Shown piece by piece: positions 33,138 through 42,453 of a stretch of DNA of 64,000 nt (the first letter of the stretch is position 1; every line of letters starts with the position of its first letter). The DNA comes from Acanthamoeba castellanii str. Neff (Eukaryota > Discosea > Longamoebia > Acanthamoebidae), in NCBI RefSeq assembly GCF_000313135.1, contig NW_004457442.1, positions 300,917-364,916 of the forward strand, given 5' to 3'. The notes beneath the pieces were generated by a model. That model made no database searches and was not told where the DNA came from. It saw nothing but the letters and a program-made list of their open reading frames with translations. Made by a program: the position numbers and the translations under genes.

Positions 33138-34792
33138 TCACTTGCTGGACTGGGCGAGGAACCACTCGCGGGCCTTGGTGGTGATGAGAGGCGCCACCTG
33201 CTTCCACTCGAGGCCGCTGGCCGCGAGCTCGTCCTTGCCCTCCTTCTCCACGTCGGCGACCACCCACTTGATGAACGCCGCGATGTGCTTCTTCTCCATG
33301 CCTCCAACCGACTGCACGCCTGGGGACACGACAAGTAGGACGCGAGTAATCATCAGATCACAGCACCGTGTGCGGCGTGTGTCGTGTTGTGTGTGTCGTG
33401 TCGTGTGTGCGCTGACGAGTTAGGGCGAGGTACCCTGCTGAAGGCGAGGCTCGGGCAGCATGAGCTCGACGTACTTGCTGGCGTTCTCGGCCGTCGGGGC
33501 CTTCACCTGGGCGGCCTTCTTGGTGCCGACCACTCGGTGCTTCTCGCCCTTGGTCTTGAACACGAACGAGGCGTAGACCTCGCCCGACACGGCCTTCATC
33601 TTCAGGCCCTTGGCGCTGGGCTCATCGTCGGTGGCGAGGTCGACGTTGATGGGATACCACACGAGGCCCTCGCCCGGCCCGCGCACGCCAAAGGTGCGCA
33701 GCACCCACGGGTCCTCTGAGTCGATGGCGTCGGTGAGCCCGTTGACTGTGTCGAGGCGGCTCTCGACGTGGGCCGTGTCGGCCAGGTTGAACTCCATCGC
33801 TTCGGTGTGCCACGGCAGCACATGCATCTCATCGGGCAGCTAGATGACCGAAGCGAAGACGTAAGATGCGAGAAGAGTAGTAAAGTAGAGGAAGAAAGTT
33901 GAAGATGAAAGGGTGGGCGGGTGGGTAAATACGGGAACGGTGTTGTTGTGGGTGAGGAAGGCGGTGAGGTCTTCGGGCTCGTAGAGGATGGCATCGTCCA
34001 TCTGGATGGCGAAGACGGCAAAGATGGGCTTGGCCAGCATGCTCAGGGCCACGCCCTTCTGCACGCGCGCGCCGCACCACTCGCCAAAGACGGAGAGGCG
34101 GGTGTAGGACTGGTCGGCGTGGGGGCGGAAGAGATCGGCGAAGTAGGCCCGGTTGTGGTGGACGTACTCGCCCAGCCCGGTGCCCTTGTCCAGGAAGGTG
34201 TTACGGCTCTGCGCGCCGACCCTGCCGCCAGCCTCGATCGTCACGCCGCCATTTTGGCCTATGGATGAACAATTAATTACAACAAGAGTAGAAGGAGAAT
34301 GGAGAAGGTCAGCCACTCGCTCTACCCCGTTGGGGTGTAGATAGACTGGAGATTGTGTAGTGATCGGATTCGAATTGATTCGAGGGTTGCTGCAGGGCCG
34401 CGGAGGAGAAGGGCGAGCATGGAAGAGTAACCAGTGGAATAGGAAGAGTCCCCCTTACTCTTCCTATCCCACCGACTTCTCTTAGCTGCCATGGCTTGGG
34501 TGTTGTTGGATCTTCTTGACGGCTGGCTCGAGCTTGAAGCTTGCACCTCGTACCTTGCGAACGCTGTATGGAAATTTGGGGGGGGGAGGTGAAGCGTACC
34601 GTGGAGCTTGACCTTGCCGCGGTACAGCAGGGGCTTGGTGAAGGCGATGTGGAGGGGCATGATGGGTTGGCCCAGCAGCTTCTCGGCCGCAGCGGACTTC
34701 TCCAGGGACGTGAGGACGTTGTGGAGGCCCTTGATCTCCGGCCAGGCCACGAAGGTCACAGATTCGTTGTCGTAGTTCTCCATTCGAAGTAG
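33138..34792 (-). CDS. RNA ligase family protein (KLHG nucleotidyltransferase)
   Basis: ATP-dependent ligase of the RNA_ligase nucleotidyltransferase family. Exon 1 encodes VTFVAWPEIKGLHNVLTSLE and ends within the active-site motif. After splicing the motif reads GKVKLHGQNGGVTIEA: the Lys of K-L-H-G is the expected site of AMP attachment, and the intron cuts codon G. Next come RVGAQSRNTFLDKGTGLG, SYTRLSVFGEWCGARVQKGV (motif III/IIIa-like), KPIFAVFAIQMDDAILYEPE, and LVWYPIN-V followed by LKMKAVSGEVYASFVFKTKG with late motif Lys residues. The C-terminal domain, HIAAFIKWVVADVEKEGKDE to FLAQSSK, is helical. About four exons. The substrate (tRNA, mRNA or damaged RNA) cannot be told. Divergent from the F-box-like gene at 35682. 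Confidence 0.85.
34439..34467. repeat. perfect 11-bp hairpin in the RNA ligase intron
   Basis: ATAGGAAGAGT and ACTCTTCCTAT are separated by a 7-nt loop in the long first intron (about 340 bp) of the RNA ligase gene. A second short stem lies at 34322-34340. It may be a structured intron element or an intronic small RNA; no box C/D or H/ACA motif was identified. Confidence 0.6.
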
Positions 34793-35681
34793 TAGAGGTA
34801 GGGTGGGTTGGGTTGTTGTGTTTTGTTCCAAAAACAAGAAGGGCCATTTATGTGGGCGAAAAGACCGGAATCAGTGAACCCAGAGATGGGCGGAACTCTG
34901 TTCACTGCAGTTCTGGAGCTGCACGTTCCTTTGCTTTTCCCGCATGCTTTTGCAATTTGGTAGCACACAAGTGTCAAATTACTGTATGCACAGACACTAC
35001 CCAATTCTTGGCTGTGTGCAAGGTTGATGAAGTGTTACAGGCAACACTTGCGCACACAGCCATTTTCCATCCAATCGTGCTGTTGGGGTTCATCAATTTT
35101 TATTATTATTATTTTGTATTGCTGATAGATGTTGGTTCCCACGACTGGTGGTGCTCGTAGGGTACGAGAAGCAGCCAACCGCAGTACCTTCTGAGATGCC
35201 CGTTCAGGACAGCCCAAGCGCGCGCCGCGCCCTTTCGTCTGGGCAAAAGGGAACGGGACGCAAGCGGACGGGTGACCGCTGCGTCCAGATAGAATGCCGT
35301 AAATTGTTCGCCGTTTCTGCTCCCCATTTCGCTATTTGTACGCCCTTAGTCCACGCCATCATTGTGGGACACATATCACCGTGCAATAAAATAATTTTAA
35401 ATTGTATTATTTTTATTTCTTTTGTTGAGTTCTCATCTGTTCCCGAACCATCTTTCGGTGGCAGTTCACCGGTGCGCACTCGCCAGCTGAACGGTTGGCT
35501 CGCTGAGTTGTATGGACACCATTCGCTCCATCTTTCGACGACGTGCCAGCCAAGCCTTTGCGCCTTGGAGAAGACAGGTATTATTTTATATTTAATCCTT
35601 GTTTTTGTGTGCGATGATGAACTGCATCACTTGGCCTTTTGGGGGAATGCTAAGGTGGTGGCCGCCTATGGACACTGCCAG
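34793..35681. other. long divergent spacer with probable 5' leader exons
   Basis: Lies between RNA ligase (minus) and the F-box-like/SPRY gene (plus). From 35148 the plus strand stays open in the frame of the downstream gene, with Lys/Arg-rich then hydrophobic sequence of poor codon character. A plausible GT...AG intron (about 35578-35654) suggests an untranslated leader. A/T-rich runs near 35100 and 35385-35430 may be promoter elements. No separate gene is recognised. Confidence 0.4.
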
Positions 35682-37282
35682 ATGAGTGAAGAAGAAAGCG
35701 TGAAACAGCCTGAGGACTGCTGGCTCCTGCAGTTGATGCCAGCCGAGCTGCTTCACGAGATTCTACATGCCCTGCTCGCCGCGGGCGAGAAGGACTGCCA
35801 GCGGCAGCTGCGCGACGTAGCGGCATGGTGCCTCACCTGCTCGGCCTTCAACGACGTCTGCGACGACGAGACGCGCTGCCGTCTGCGCTGCCTGGCCGCC
35901 TACCCGGGCCTCTTCAGCCTGGCCTTGTCGCCCCTCTTCGGTGCACCCAACACCCACTACGTAGCACCTTCATCTGCCTCATCTACTTCCCTTTCATCTT
36001 CCCTCTCTACTTCATCTTCTACGTCATCTTCATCTTTTCCCTCCACAACGACTTCATCCACACAATCCGGTTTGTCATCTTCTACGTCGATGCCATCCTC
36101 CTCTCAGAGGAGAGGAGCTGCCGAGGACTACTACGTCGACGGGCTCAGGCCGCCGCGGCTCACCTGGCGCCAGCGCTTCGCCCTGCTGCCCCACCTGCCC
36201 CAGCGCATCGCCCTGTGCGCCAGCGAGCGCGAGGCCGCACACGCCGCGCAGGCCGCGCACGCCGTCGTTGGCGGCGGCCTCCTCAAGCGCATCTTCCGCA
36301 AAGAGGAGGACTCGTGCTCGGCCGAGCACGACGAAGTCGTCTTCACCGTCGACGCCAAGTCGGGCCGGCACCACACCAACACCACCGGCCTGCACAACAA
36401 CCTCCTCGCCGACCACCCGTTCTTGTCCACCAACGAGGCCGCGCTTCTGCGAGTCTTCGACGGCGATGGTGGTGCTTGTGGTATCGACGCGGCCAGCGGT
36501 GTTGACGGCAGCGACGCCGCCGGTGCCGGTGATGAGGTGGCGAGGCGAAGGCGCGCGCTGTTTGTAGACTCGCTGCTGTACCGGGGCGTGGAGTACTTCG
36601 AGATGGTGGTGCTCAACAACCAGGTGAGCTGGAATCGCGCGGTGGCGATCGCCGTCGCGCAGCACTTTGACAGCATGAGCTTCCTCGGGTGGACCAGTAC
36701 CGCCATCGCCTACCACTCCGACGACGGCACCATCAGAGGCGGCGAAGTACGGCTTTCCTCACCCTCCCACCAGCACCTTGCGTTGCTCGTGCCCTGAGCT
36801 CACCGCACACGACACACACGACACACACGACACACACAACACACACAACACACACGACACACACGACACACACGACACACACGACACGCAGGAGAATGAG
36901 GTGTACAGATCCAAGATCTTCAGCACGGGTGCGATCGTGGGGTGTGGCATCGACTGGGACGCGGGCGATCTCTTCTTCGTCTGCCTCGGCGCGCCCAACG
37001 AACCCGCCGAGGTCCACCTTCATCGGCCGCGACTCGACCGGTTGCCGTGGTACCCTGCCATCGGTACGCCGCTTCTACACGCCTGGCGTGTGTGTCGTGT
37101 GTCACATGCGTGTGTGCCGTGTGCGGCTGATGCGAAGGATGTGTGCAGCGTCGATGAGCAGAGGCGACGAGGTGAAGGTCAACTTTGGGCAGGAGCCCTT
37201 CGTGTTCGACCTCAAGACGTTCGTGCACAAGAAGCGCGCGGGCGATCTGTCGTCCCTCGTCGTCCACACCGCCCTCCTGTAA
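35682..37282 (+). CDS. F-box-like/SPRY protein
   Basis: Starts MSEEESVKQPEDCWLLQLMP and runs into an F-box-like segment (MPAELLHEILHALL...LRDVAAWCLTCSAFNDVC), weaker than the F-box of the gene at 24098. A Ser/Thr-rich low-complexity region of about 60 residues follows, then LTWRQRFALLPHLPQRI and an acidic, Ala/Gly-rich stretch. The C-terminal half is a SPRY domain: GVEYFEMVVLNNQVSWNRAV, MSFLGWTSTAIAYHSDDGTI, KIFSTGAIVGCGIDWDAGDL, FFVCLGAPNE and LPWYPAIG, then DEVKVNFGQEPFVFDLKTF. Three introns, one made largely of a 9-bp repeat. A substrate receptor in a ubiquitin ligase is the likely role, or a RanBPM-like scaffold if the F-box call is wrong. Upstream in-frame ATGs exist but the sequence there looks like leader. 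Confidence 0.75.
36804..36888. repeat. 9-bp tandem repeat (ACGACACAC)n filling an intron
   Basis: About nine copies of acgacacac, two with a variant (aacacacac), occupy most of the 3' half of an intron of the F-box-like/SPRY gene and run up to its 3' splice site. Confidence 0.9.
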
Positions 37283-37698
37283 TTAATACCTCTTTTATTT
37301 TGTGTAAACTAAATCCGCCTTTTTTCCAACTTTTGGTGGGGATTTACCCCCCAGTCTCCAACACGCCGCTCGGTTCGAGGCAGGGGATCTACAGCGCGAA
37401 TTCGTCAGCCGCGCAGTTGTAGCCTTGACTGGCAATGGAAATAGGCGCAAGGGTCTCCGTAGATACGACTACCGCAAGGCGCTCCTGAAGCGCCTGGGCC
37501 ACGAAGACGACGAAGTCAGCCTGATGGGATGCTGCATAGCGGACTTCAGAACGCATCTGCTTTGTGGTGCCGAGATCGAGCGTTCTTGCACACACGGGAG
37601 GTTTTGGGAGAAGAGGTGAGGTGGACCGTGACTACGGCCACGAAGCGTATGCATACTGAGCCCCCCACCACTTTGCCTCACGAGCAGAGGAAACGAGC
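37283..37698. other. intergenic, nothing recognised
   Basis: 3' untranslated region of the F-box-like/SPRY gene. A frame of 64 codons from 37425 (MTGNGNRRKGLRRYDYRKAL) has no further support. Confidence 0.35.
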
Positions 37699-37890
37699 AT
37701 GACCAGCAGTGGCACGGCGACGAACTACAGCACCGGGAGTGGTGTGAGGAGGCCACGCCCAATGTTGTGCTACCTACCAACAAAGGCGACGTTACCAAGC
37801 TCGTGCATGTCGATGCTCATCCACGGCACGGGCAAGACGGCGCTGGCCGCCGACCTGGCCGACAAGAGCGGCAGCGACTTCACCCAATAA
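37699..37890 (+). pseudogene. fragment resembling the NSF AAA+ Walker A region
   Basis: The frame ends MSMLIHGTGKTALAADLADK followed by SGSDFTQ and a stop. This matches the D2-type P-loop segment of NSF (a hydrophobic strand, a G-rich loop, GKTALAA, then helix), but the loop lacks several residues between His-Gly and Thr-Gly-Lys-Thr, and nothing else of the ATPase is present. The upstream 35 codons show no AAA+ features. It is most likely a truncated gene copy. Confidence 0.5.
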
Positions 37891-38017
37891 TGCTCTTTAT
37901 GTATTTGAGTGTGAAGAGAGATAAAACAGACAACAAACAGAAAGGTGGAGTTGTGTACACAAACGACAGGTCGGGCGGCTGGCCATCAGCAGCAACACAC
38001 ATGCGAGGCCCCCGAGA

Positions 38018-39987
38018 TCAGACGATGCCGGCGCATTCGGAGGTCAGGAATCGGGTCACGTTCTCGTCGCGCAGCGAGGCAAGGATGTCGTCGGGGCACT
38101 GCCAGAGGTTCTTCCTCCTCTCCCGCAGGCTCTCGAAACACGCAAAGAACGGATGGTTGATCGCGTCGTACGCCGTAATCCTGACACACACCGACACGAC
38201 ACGACACGACACGCACCGCACACGCGCAGACCTGTGATGAGTGGCGTGGCACGCACAAGACACAACGACCGAGGGCGGGTCGGTGGTTGCTGCAGTACCG
38301 CTGCTCGGGGTCGAAGGTGAGCATTTTGCTGAGCAGGTCGAGAGCCTCCTCCTTGGTGCGCTCGTCCATCACGGCCACGGCGCCGGCGTTGGCGAGATCG
38401 AGCGGCTCGTCCCTCCCAGGCGCAGCCACCACGGCGGCCTTGGCCTTGCCCTTGGCCGCCTGGCCCTGGCCCTTGCCCTTGCGCCGCAGCGATCCCGCTG
38501 GTGGCTCGTCGTAGTCCTCCTCGGGGAAGAACAGCTGCCGCAGCGATCGGGTGGGCTCGGCCTCGATGGCCGGGTGGGTGTTGAGCAGCGTGAACCGCGA
38601 GGGCATGTCGCCCAGCGTGCGCACGCAGTCGGCGTAGGAGAGGATGCTCTTCAGGATCCGGTCCTGGTGGTCCGTGCCCGTTCCCACAAACAGCGGCTTC
38701 CTGCACGCCGCAAGTTCGAATGAGACAAAGCGTGTTGTGTGTCGTGTCGTGTCGTGTCGTGTCGTGTCGGTACTTGAAGAGAAGTTGTGCGAGGATGCAT
38801 CCGCAGCTCCACACGTCGGCGGCCTTCCAGTCCTCCTCCGACAGATTCTTCTGCAGGTGGGGCGCCGTCAGGATGATCTCCGGCGCGCGATAGCCCAGGT
38901 ACGACGAGGCCGGCAGGATGTCTGCACCCGAAGGCGGACGCGGACCACACAATCAATTATTAGTCACGCCAGCGCGGAGCTGTACCCCCCGGTGGTGGTG
39001 TGTGTTTGTGTGTGTGGTTGTGTGTGGTGGTGGTGTGGGGTGGGTGTGTGTGCGTGTGCGTGTGTGTGTGTGTGTGCGTGTCAGGATTACGAACCAAAGG
39101 GCTTGTTGCACAGATTGCGCGCCTTGCCGAGCGAGGTGAGCCAGATGCGCCCGTTACCCGCGTGACTGAGCATGATGGAGGTCGGTTGGATATCCCTACC
39201 AGCGCGCCGGAGAGTCAGTCAGTCATGGTGATTCCCCCCCCCCGACATAGGAAGAATGTGACAAAATAACAACAACCATGAAGAAAAAAAAACAATAATA
39301 GTAATTTGTGCACAAAGTGGGCACCACTGGTGGACTGTACCGGTGCACGATGTGGGCTGAGTGAAGATAGCAAACGGTGAGCAGGAGCTGGTTCATCAGG
39401 TGACGAAGCTTGATAGGGAGAAGAAGGATATAAAGAAGGAAGGAGGGTGAGCCAGAGGAAAGTGGTCCACTGGATTGGCACAAACAAGTGATGGCACCCG
39501 GGACCTACCTGGGCTGTGTTGAATGGGGTGTTGATGGCGTTGATCGCGTGATCTAGATCATACTCGACGAAGGGAAGCACCATGTAAACATCATTCTTTG
39601 TTTCATCCCGCATTATGCCTGGCCAATGACACGACACCAACACACGACACGACAGGACACACGACACGACACGATCAGCAAACCACAGGACGCGCCCATA
39701 GACAACGCCGGCCAGGTGTTTGTTGTTACCTTTAAGCTCGAGGATATTGGGGTGAGAGAGACTGTGATGCAGCATGGGCTCTCGGAACACCAGCGTGTTT
39801 CCTCCGCTGCTGGGCAGCTTCTTCAACGCTACTACGTCCCCTTGCTTCTTCTCCACGGCTCGCCACACCGGACAGTTCCTGTGCGACCCGCGCCTACAAT
39901 CGATCTTGTAATCTGCAGGAACGGAGCAGCGAGACTGAGTACGTCTGCGGTGGTGCGCCAGGGTGTGTGTGGTGTGTGTGTGTCGTG

Positions 39988-40025
<38 letters not shown>

Positions 40026-40122
40026 CAGGGCTGCGCAACGTACCCGTAAACTTATGGACAAGTGGACCGGTCGGTGTGGACGATCCCCAAATCCACGACG
40101 ACAGACTCCAGCTCGTGGGCAT
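38018..40122 (-). CDS. MAPK/CMGC-like protein kinase, predicted pseudokinase
   Basis: Exons encode an N-terminal leader (MPTSWSLSSWIWGSSTPTGP), a glycine loop GAGRTGTV, VVALKKLP with the VAIK-type Lys, FREPMLHHSLSHPNILELKG with the helix-C Glu, MVLPFVEYDLDHAI, LLTVCYLHSAHIVHR, the catalytic loop, SSYLGYRAPEIILTAP, AADVWSCGCILAQLLF and an MAPK-like KPLFVG segment. The catalytic loop reads HRDIQPTS: the Asp is kept, but the catalytic Lys (normally HRDLKP) is Gln and the Mg-binding Asn is Ser. The DFG motif is replaced by SLG. Three catalytic residues are thus lost, and no TxY activation motif is present. A Lys/Gly/Ala-rich insert of about 60 residues follows the GHI region. At the glycine loop two frames must be joined by a one-base shift (near 39870), which may be an assembly error. 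Confidence 0.8.
39963..40022. repeat. GT-rich tract in the first kinase intron
   Basis: A run of (GT)n with short interruptions, CA-rich in the transcribed sense, adjoining the first exon of the pseudokinase. Confidence 0.8.
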
Positions 40123-40221
40123 CTGTGCGTAATAGACAAGCCACACGCACACGCACACGCACACACGCGGTGAGGAGTCCAACCAGATGCCGCAGAAGGG
40201 TGGGGGGCATAGTTGGTACCG

Positions 40222-41357
40222 CTATGGGGACCGACGGTATGTAATTCCAAACTGACCATATCTGCTCCTGTGTCTTCCTACTCTCTGTGTGTTGGTTGTT
40301 TGTAGGGGGGAAGACCAGTCAGCCAGGCGGCAAAGGTGGTGGTGGGTGGTGGGGCCGAGACTGTATCGCGTGCCTTCTTCCAACATCATGCACTTTCGTC
40401 GCAGCTCCTGCATCTCCTCCTTCTCGATGCGCAGCTTTCGTTCGAGCTCGACTCTCCGGCGCTCCATCTCCTCCAGGCGGTGCTTCTCCTCCTCCTCGCG
40501 CCGCCGGTTCTCCTCCTCGCGCTCTCGCAGCTTGTGCTGCTCCGCGGCCGTGCGCTTGCGCGTGTCCTCCTCGAGCCGCTTGCGCTCCTGCTCCTCGGCC
40601 CGCCGCTTCTCGTCGCGCTCCAGCTCCAGCTGCTGGTGCTGGCGCCTCATCTCCTCGAGCTCGCCCATGCGCTTCCGCTCCTGGTCCTTGAGCCGCGCGA
40701 ACTCGGCTTCCATGCGCCGGTTCTCGGCTTCGATTCTCTCCTTCTCGGCCTCGAGCCGGGCCTTCTCCTCCTCGGCGCGCCTTCGCTGCGCTTCTTCGAG
40801 CCTCACCTGCTCGCTGAGCTCCTCGCGGTGCCGCCTCTCCTCGTCGATTCGCTGTTTGTCCTGTTCGGCGCGGCGCCTCTCGTCCTCGGCGAGCTTGTCG
40901 CGGGCCTCTTTGTCCTGCAGGTATCGATCGATGGCCTCCCTGAGCTTGTAGTTGGGCACCACGTCCTGCTTGTAGAAGTTGGTATTGCATACGGGGCAGG
41001 TGGTCTCCTCGTCATCCTGCAAGATGCAGGCAGCAGAAGAGGAATGAGATCAAGTTGTGTACAACTTTTTTGAGATTCAATCTCGAAGGTAGACTCGATC
41101 GAGCGGTTGTGGTGAGATGATGTACCTTGTGCCAATCAGCAACAGTTGTCTCGCTGAAGGAATGACCACAAGGCGCCATCACAGCATTTTCCTGATGCAT
41201 TATAACAAAAAATCGATTGATTGAGCTGAGCCAAAAGGAGGACCCAAGAGTTAATGAAGTCTAGACGTTGTACCATTATCTCGTATGTTACGGGATCTTC
41301 GAAGATGAATCCCATCGATTCATCCATCGGCTGGCCTTCTGCAGTATCCCAATTCAT
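40222..41357 (-). CDS. U-box E3 ubiquitin ligase with long charged helix
   Basis: The first three exons make a U-box: FIFEDPVTYEIM | ENAVMAPCGHSFSETTVADW | TTCPVCNTNFYKQDVVPNYK followed by LREAIDRYL, the E2-binding fold of U-box ligases. About 190 residues of almost pure Arg/Glu/Lys/Gln heptad-like sequence follow (EEKARLEAEKERIEAENRRM and similar), which would form a coiled coil or a single stable alpha helix. The C-terminus is short and His/Pro-rich. No ARM, WD40 or TPR domain is seen. The start codon is 77 bp downstream of a TATA box. The stop lies 100 bp upstream of the pseudokinase start, so that gene's promoter overlaps this gene's 3' end. The last 40 residues may be read-through if an intron was missed. 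Confidence 0.85.
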
Positions 41358-42453
41358 CTTTTTCTTCTTTACGAGCTTATCGGCAGACCTTGATCTAGAT
41401 TGCGTTTCGCAGGTGCCTCTCCACGCGGCACGATTTATATAAGCTTGGCGATAGAGATGGGGCGGGGACTTGCGTCTCCTTCCGCCGAATCTACTCACCA
41501 GGCCGTCCTCTCAATCTCAAGTTTGAGCGTGGTTGGAAATTTCCCTCCCCGGTTGTGCGAAATTCGCTTTTCTGGTCAGGTCGGCTCTTAGTTGTGGGCG
41601 GAACGAGTGCCATTGTGGCTTCGCTGATGCCCGATGCCACTTCGTGACCGTCCCGTTCATACGTACGCCTTCCCGTTATGCACCACAAGCCTGGTGTGCA
41701 TGATCCTGGAAAGAAACTTAGTGCCGTTGAGAGACATCTTCCTACCAGCTGCTCGTGGCGGAGTGCAGGTGGGGCACTTCCAAGGAAGGCAGGGGAGATA
41801 CACACGCAAACGGAGGAGTTGTAAACGCAACCATGGTCTGGCGAATGTCCGCTCTGCGCAGCTCTTCATTGAAGGCGAGTGGCCTGTCGCGTCGCGTGGA
41901 CGCACAGCACACGCAAGGGAGAAAGTAAATGGTGGCACGTTGCTCCGGGCAGCCGTTGCAGTTTTTTCCCACAGGCTGGGCATTTTGCGGCCAACCTGGT
42001 GGACGTTTTGAACATTGTCACTGTACGGCCATCCATCATCAATCACTCTGCACACATCTCCCTTCTTGATCTCTTCTCTCAATCAAATCAGCCTCTTCGC
42101 TTCCTGTCTCCTCCGAGTCCGTGCCATTTAATAGTATTTTTTTTCAATTTTTATTTATTGTACATCCCCATCCATCCGCATCCTCATCTGGCTTGTAGAG
42201 GTACTCCCCACTCCTTCTTGTAACAATGCTTGATTGTCAAAGCGGACCGTGAGGCGCAAAGGAGGCGTTATTGCCACTTCACGAAGGCATCACCCTGGCT
42301 AATCGCTCGCTCATCAAACGTAGGCCACAGCGCTTTGCGCAAGCACTCCCGCTCGAGGCACGTTGGGGATGGAGAAGGAAGAAATCCATCAACAGCCGAT
42401 TCCTCCATTCGCGTGAATCTCAAGACAAATCGATCGATTACCATCAGATTGGA
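41358..42453. other. long divergent spacer, no confident gene
   Basis: Separates the U-box gene (minus) and the F-box/WD40 gene (plus). Overlapping open frames on both strands between 41490 and 42080 are mutually exclusive and have no consistent codon usage. One minus frame (41742-41972) contains CNGCPEQ and PCVCCAS, which is suggestive of a Cys cluster but not enough for a gene call. 42120-42170 is T-rich. Confidence 0.35.
41434..41441 (-). promoter_or_regulatory. TATA box of the U-box gene
   Basis: TATATAAA on the minus strand (upper-strand atttatataag), 77 bp upstream of the start codon. Confidence 0.5.

Noticed and set aside
34350..34400. tRNA-like T-loop (TTCGAAT) in the RNA ligase intron
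   Set aside because: The flanking 5-bp stem does not pair and no anticodon or acceptor stem can be drawn.
35148..35681. N-terminal extension of the F-box-like/SPRY protein by about 178 residues
   Set aside because: The frame is open but codon usage is poor and it contains a plausible intron; it looks like 5' leader.
41490..42080. Long overlapping open frames on both strands
   Set aside because: They exclude each other, codon usage is inconsistent, and there are no splice sites or motifs to support any of them.
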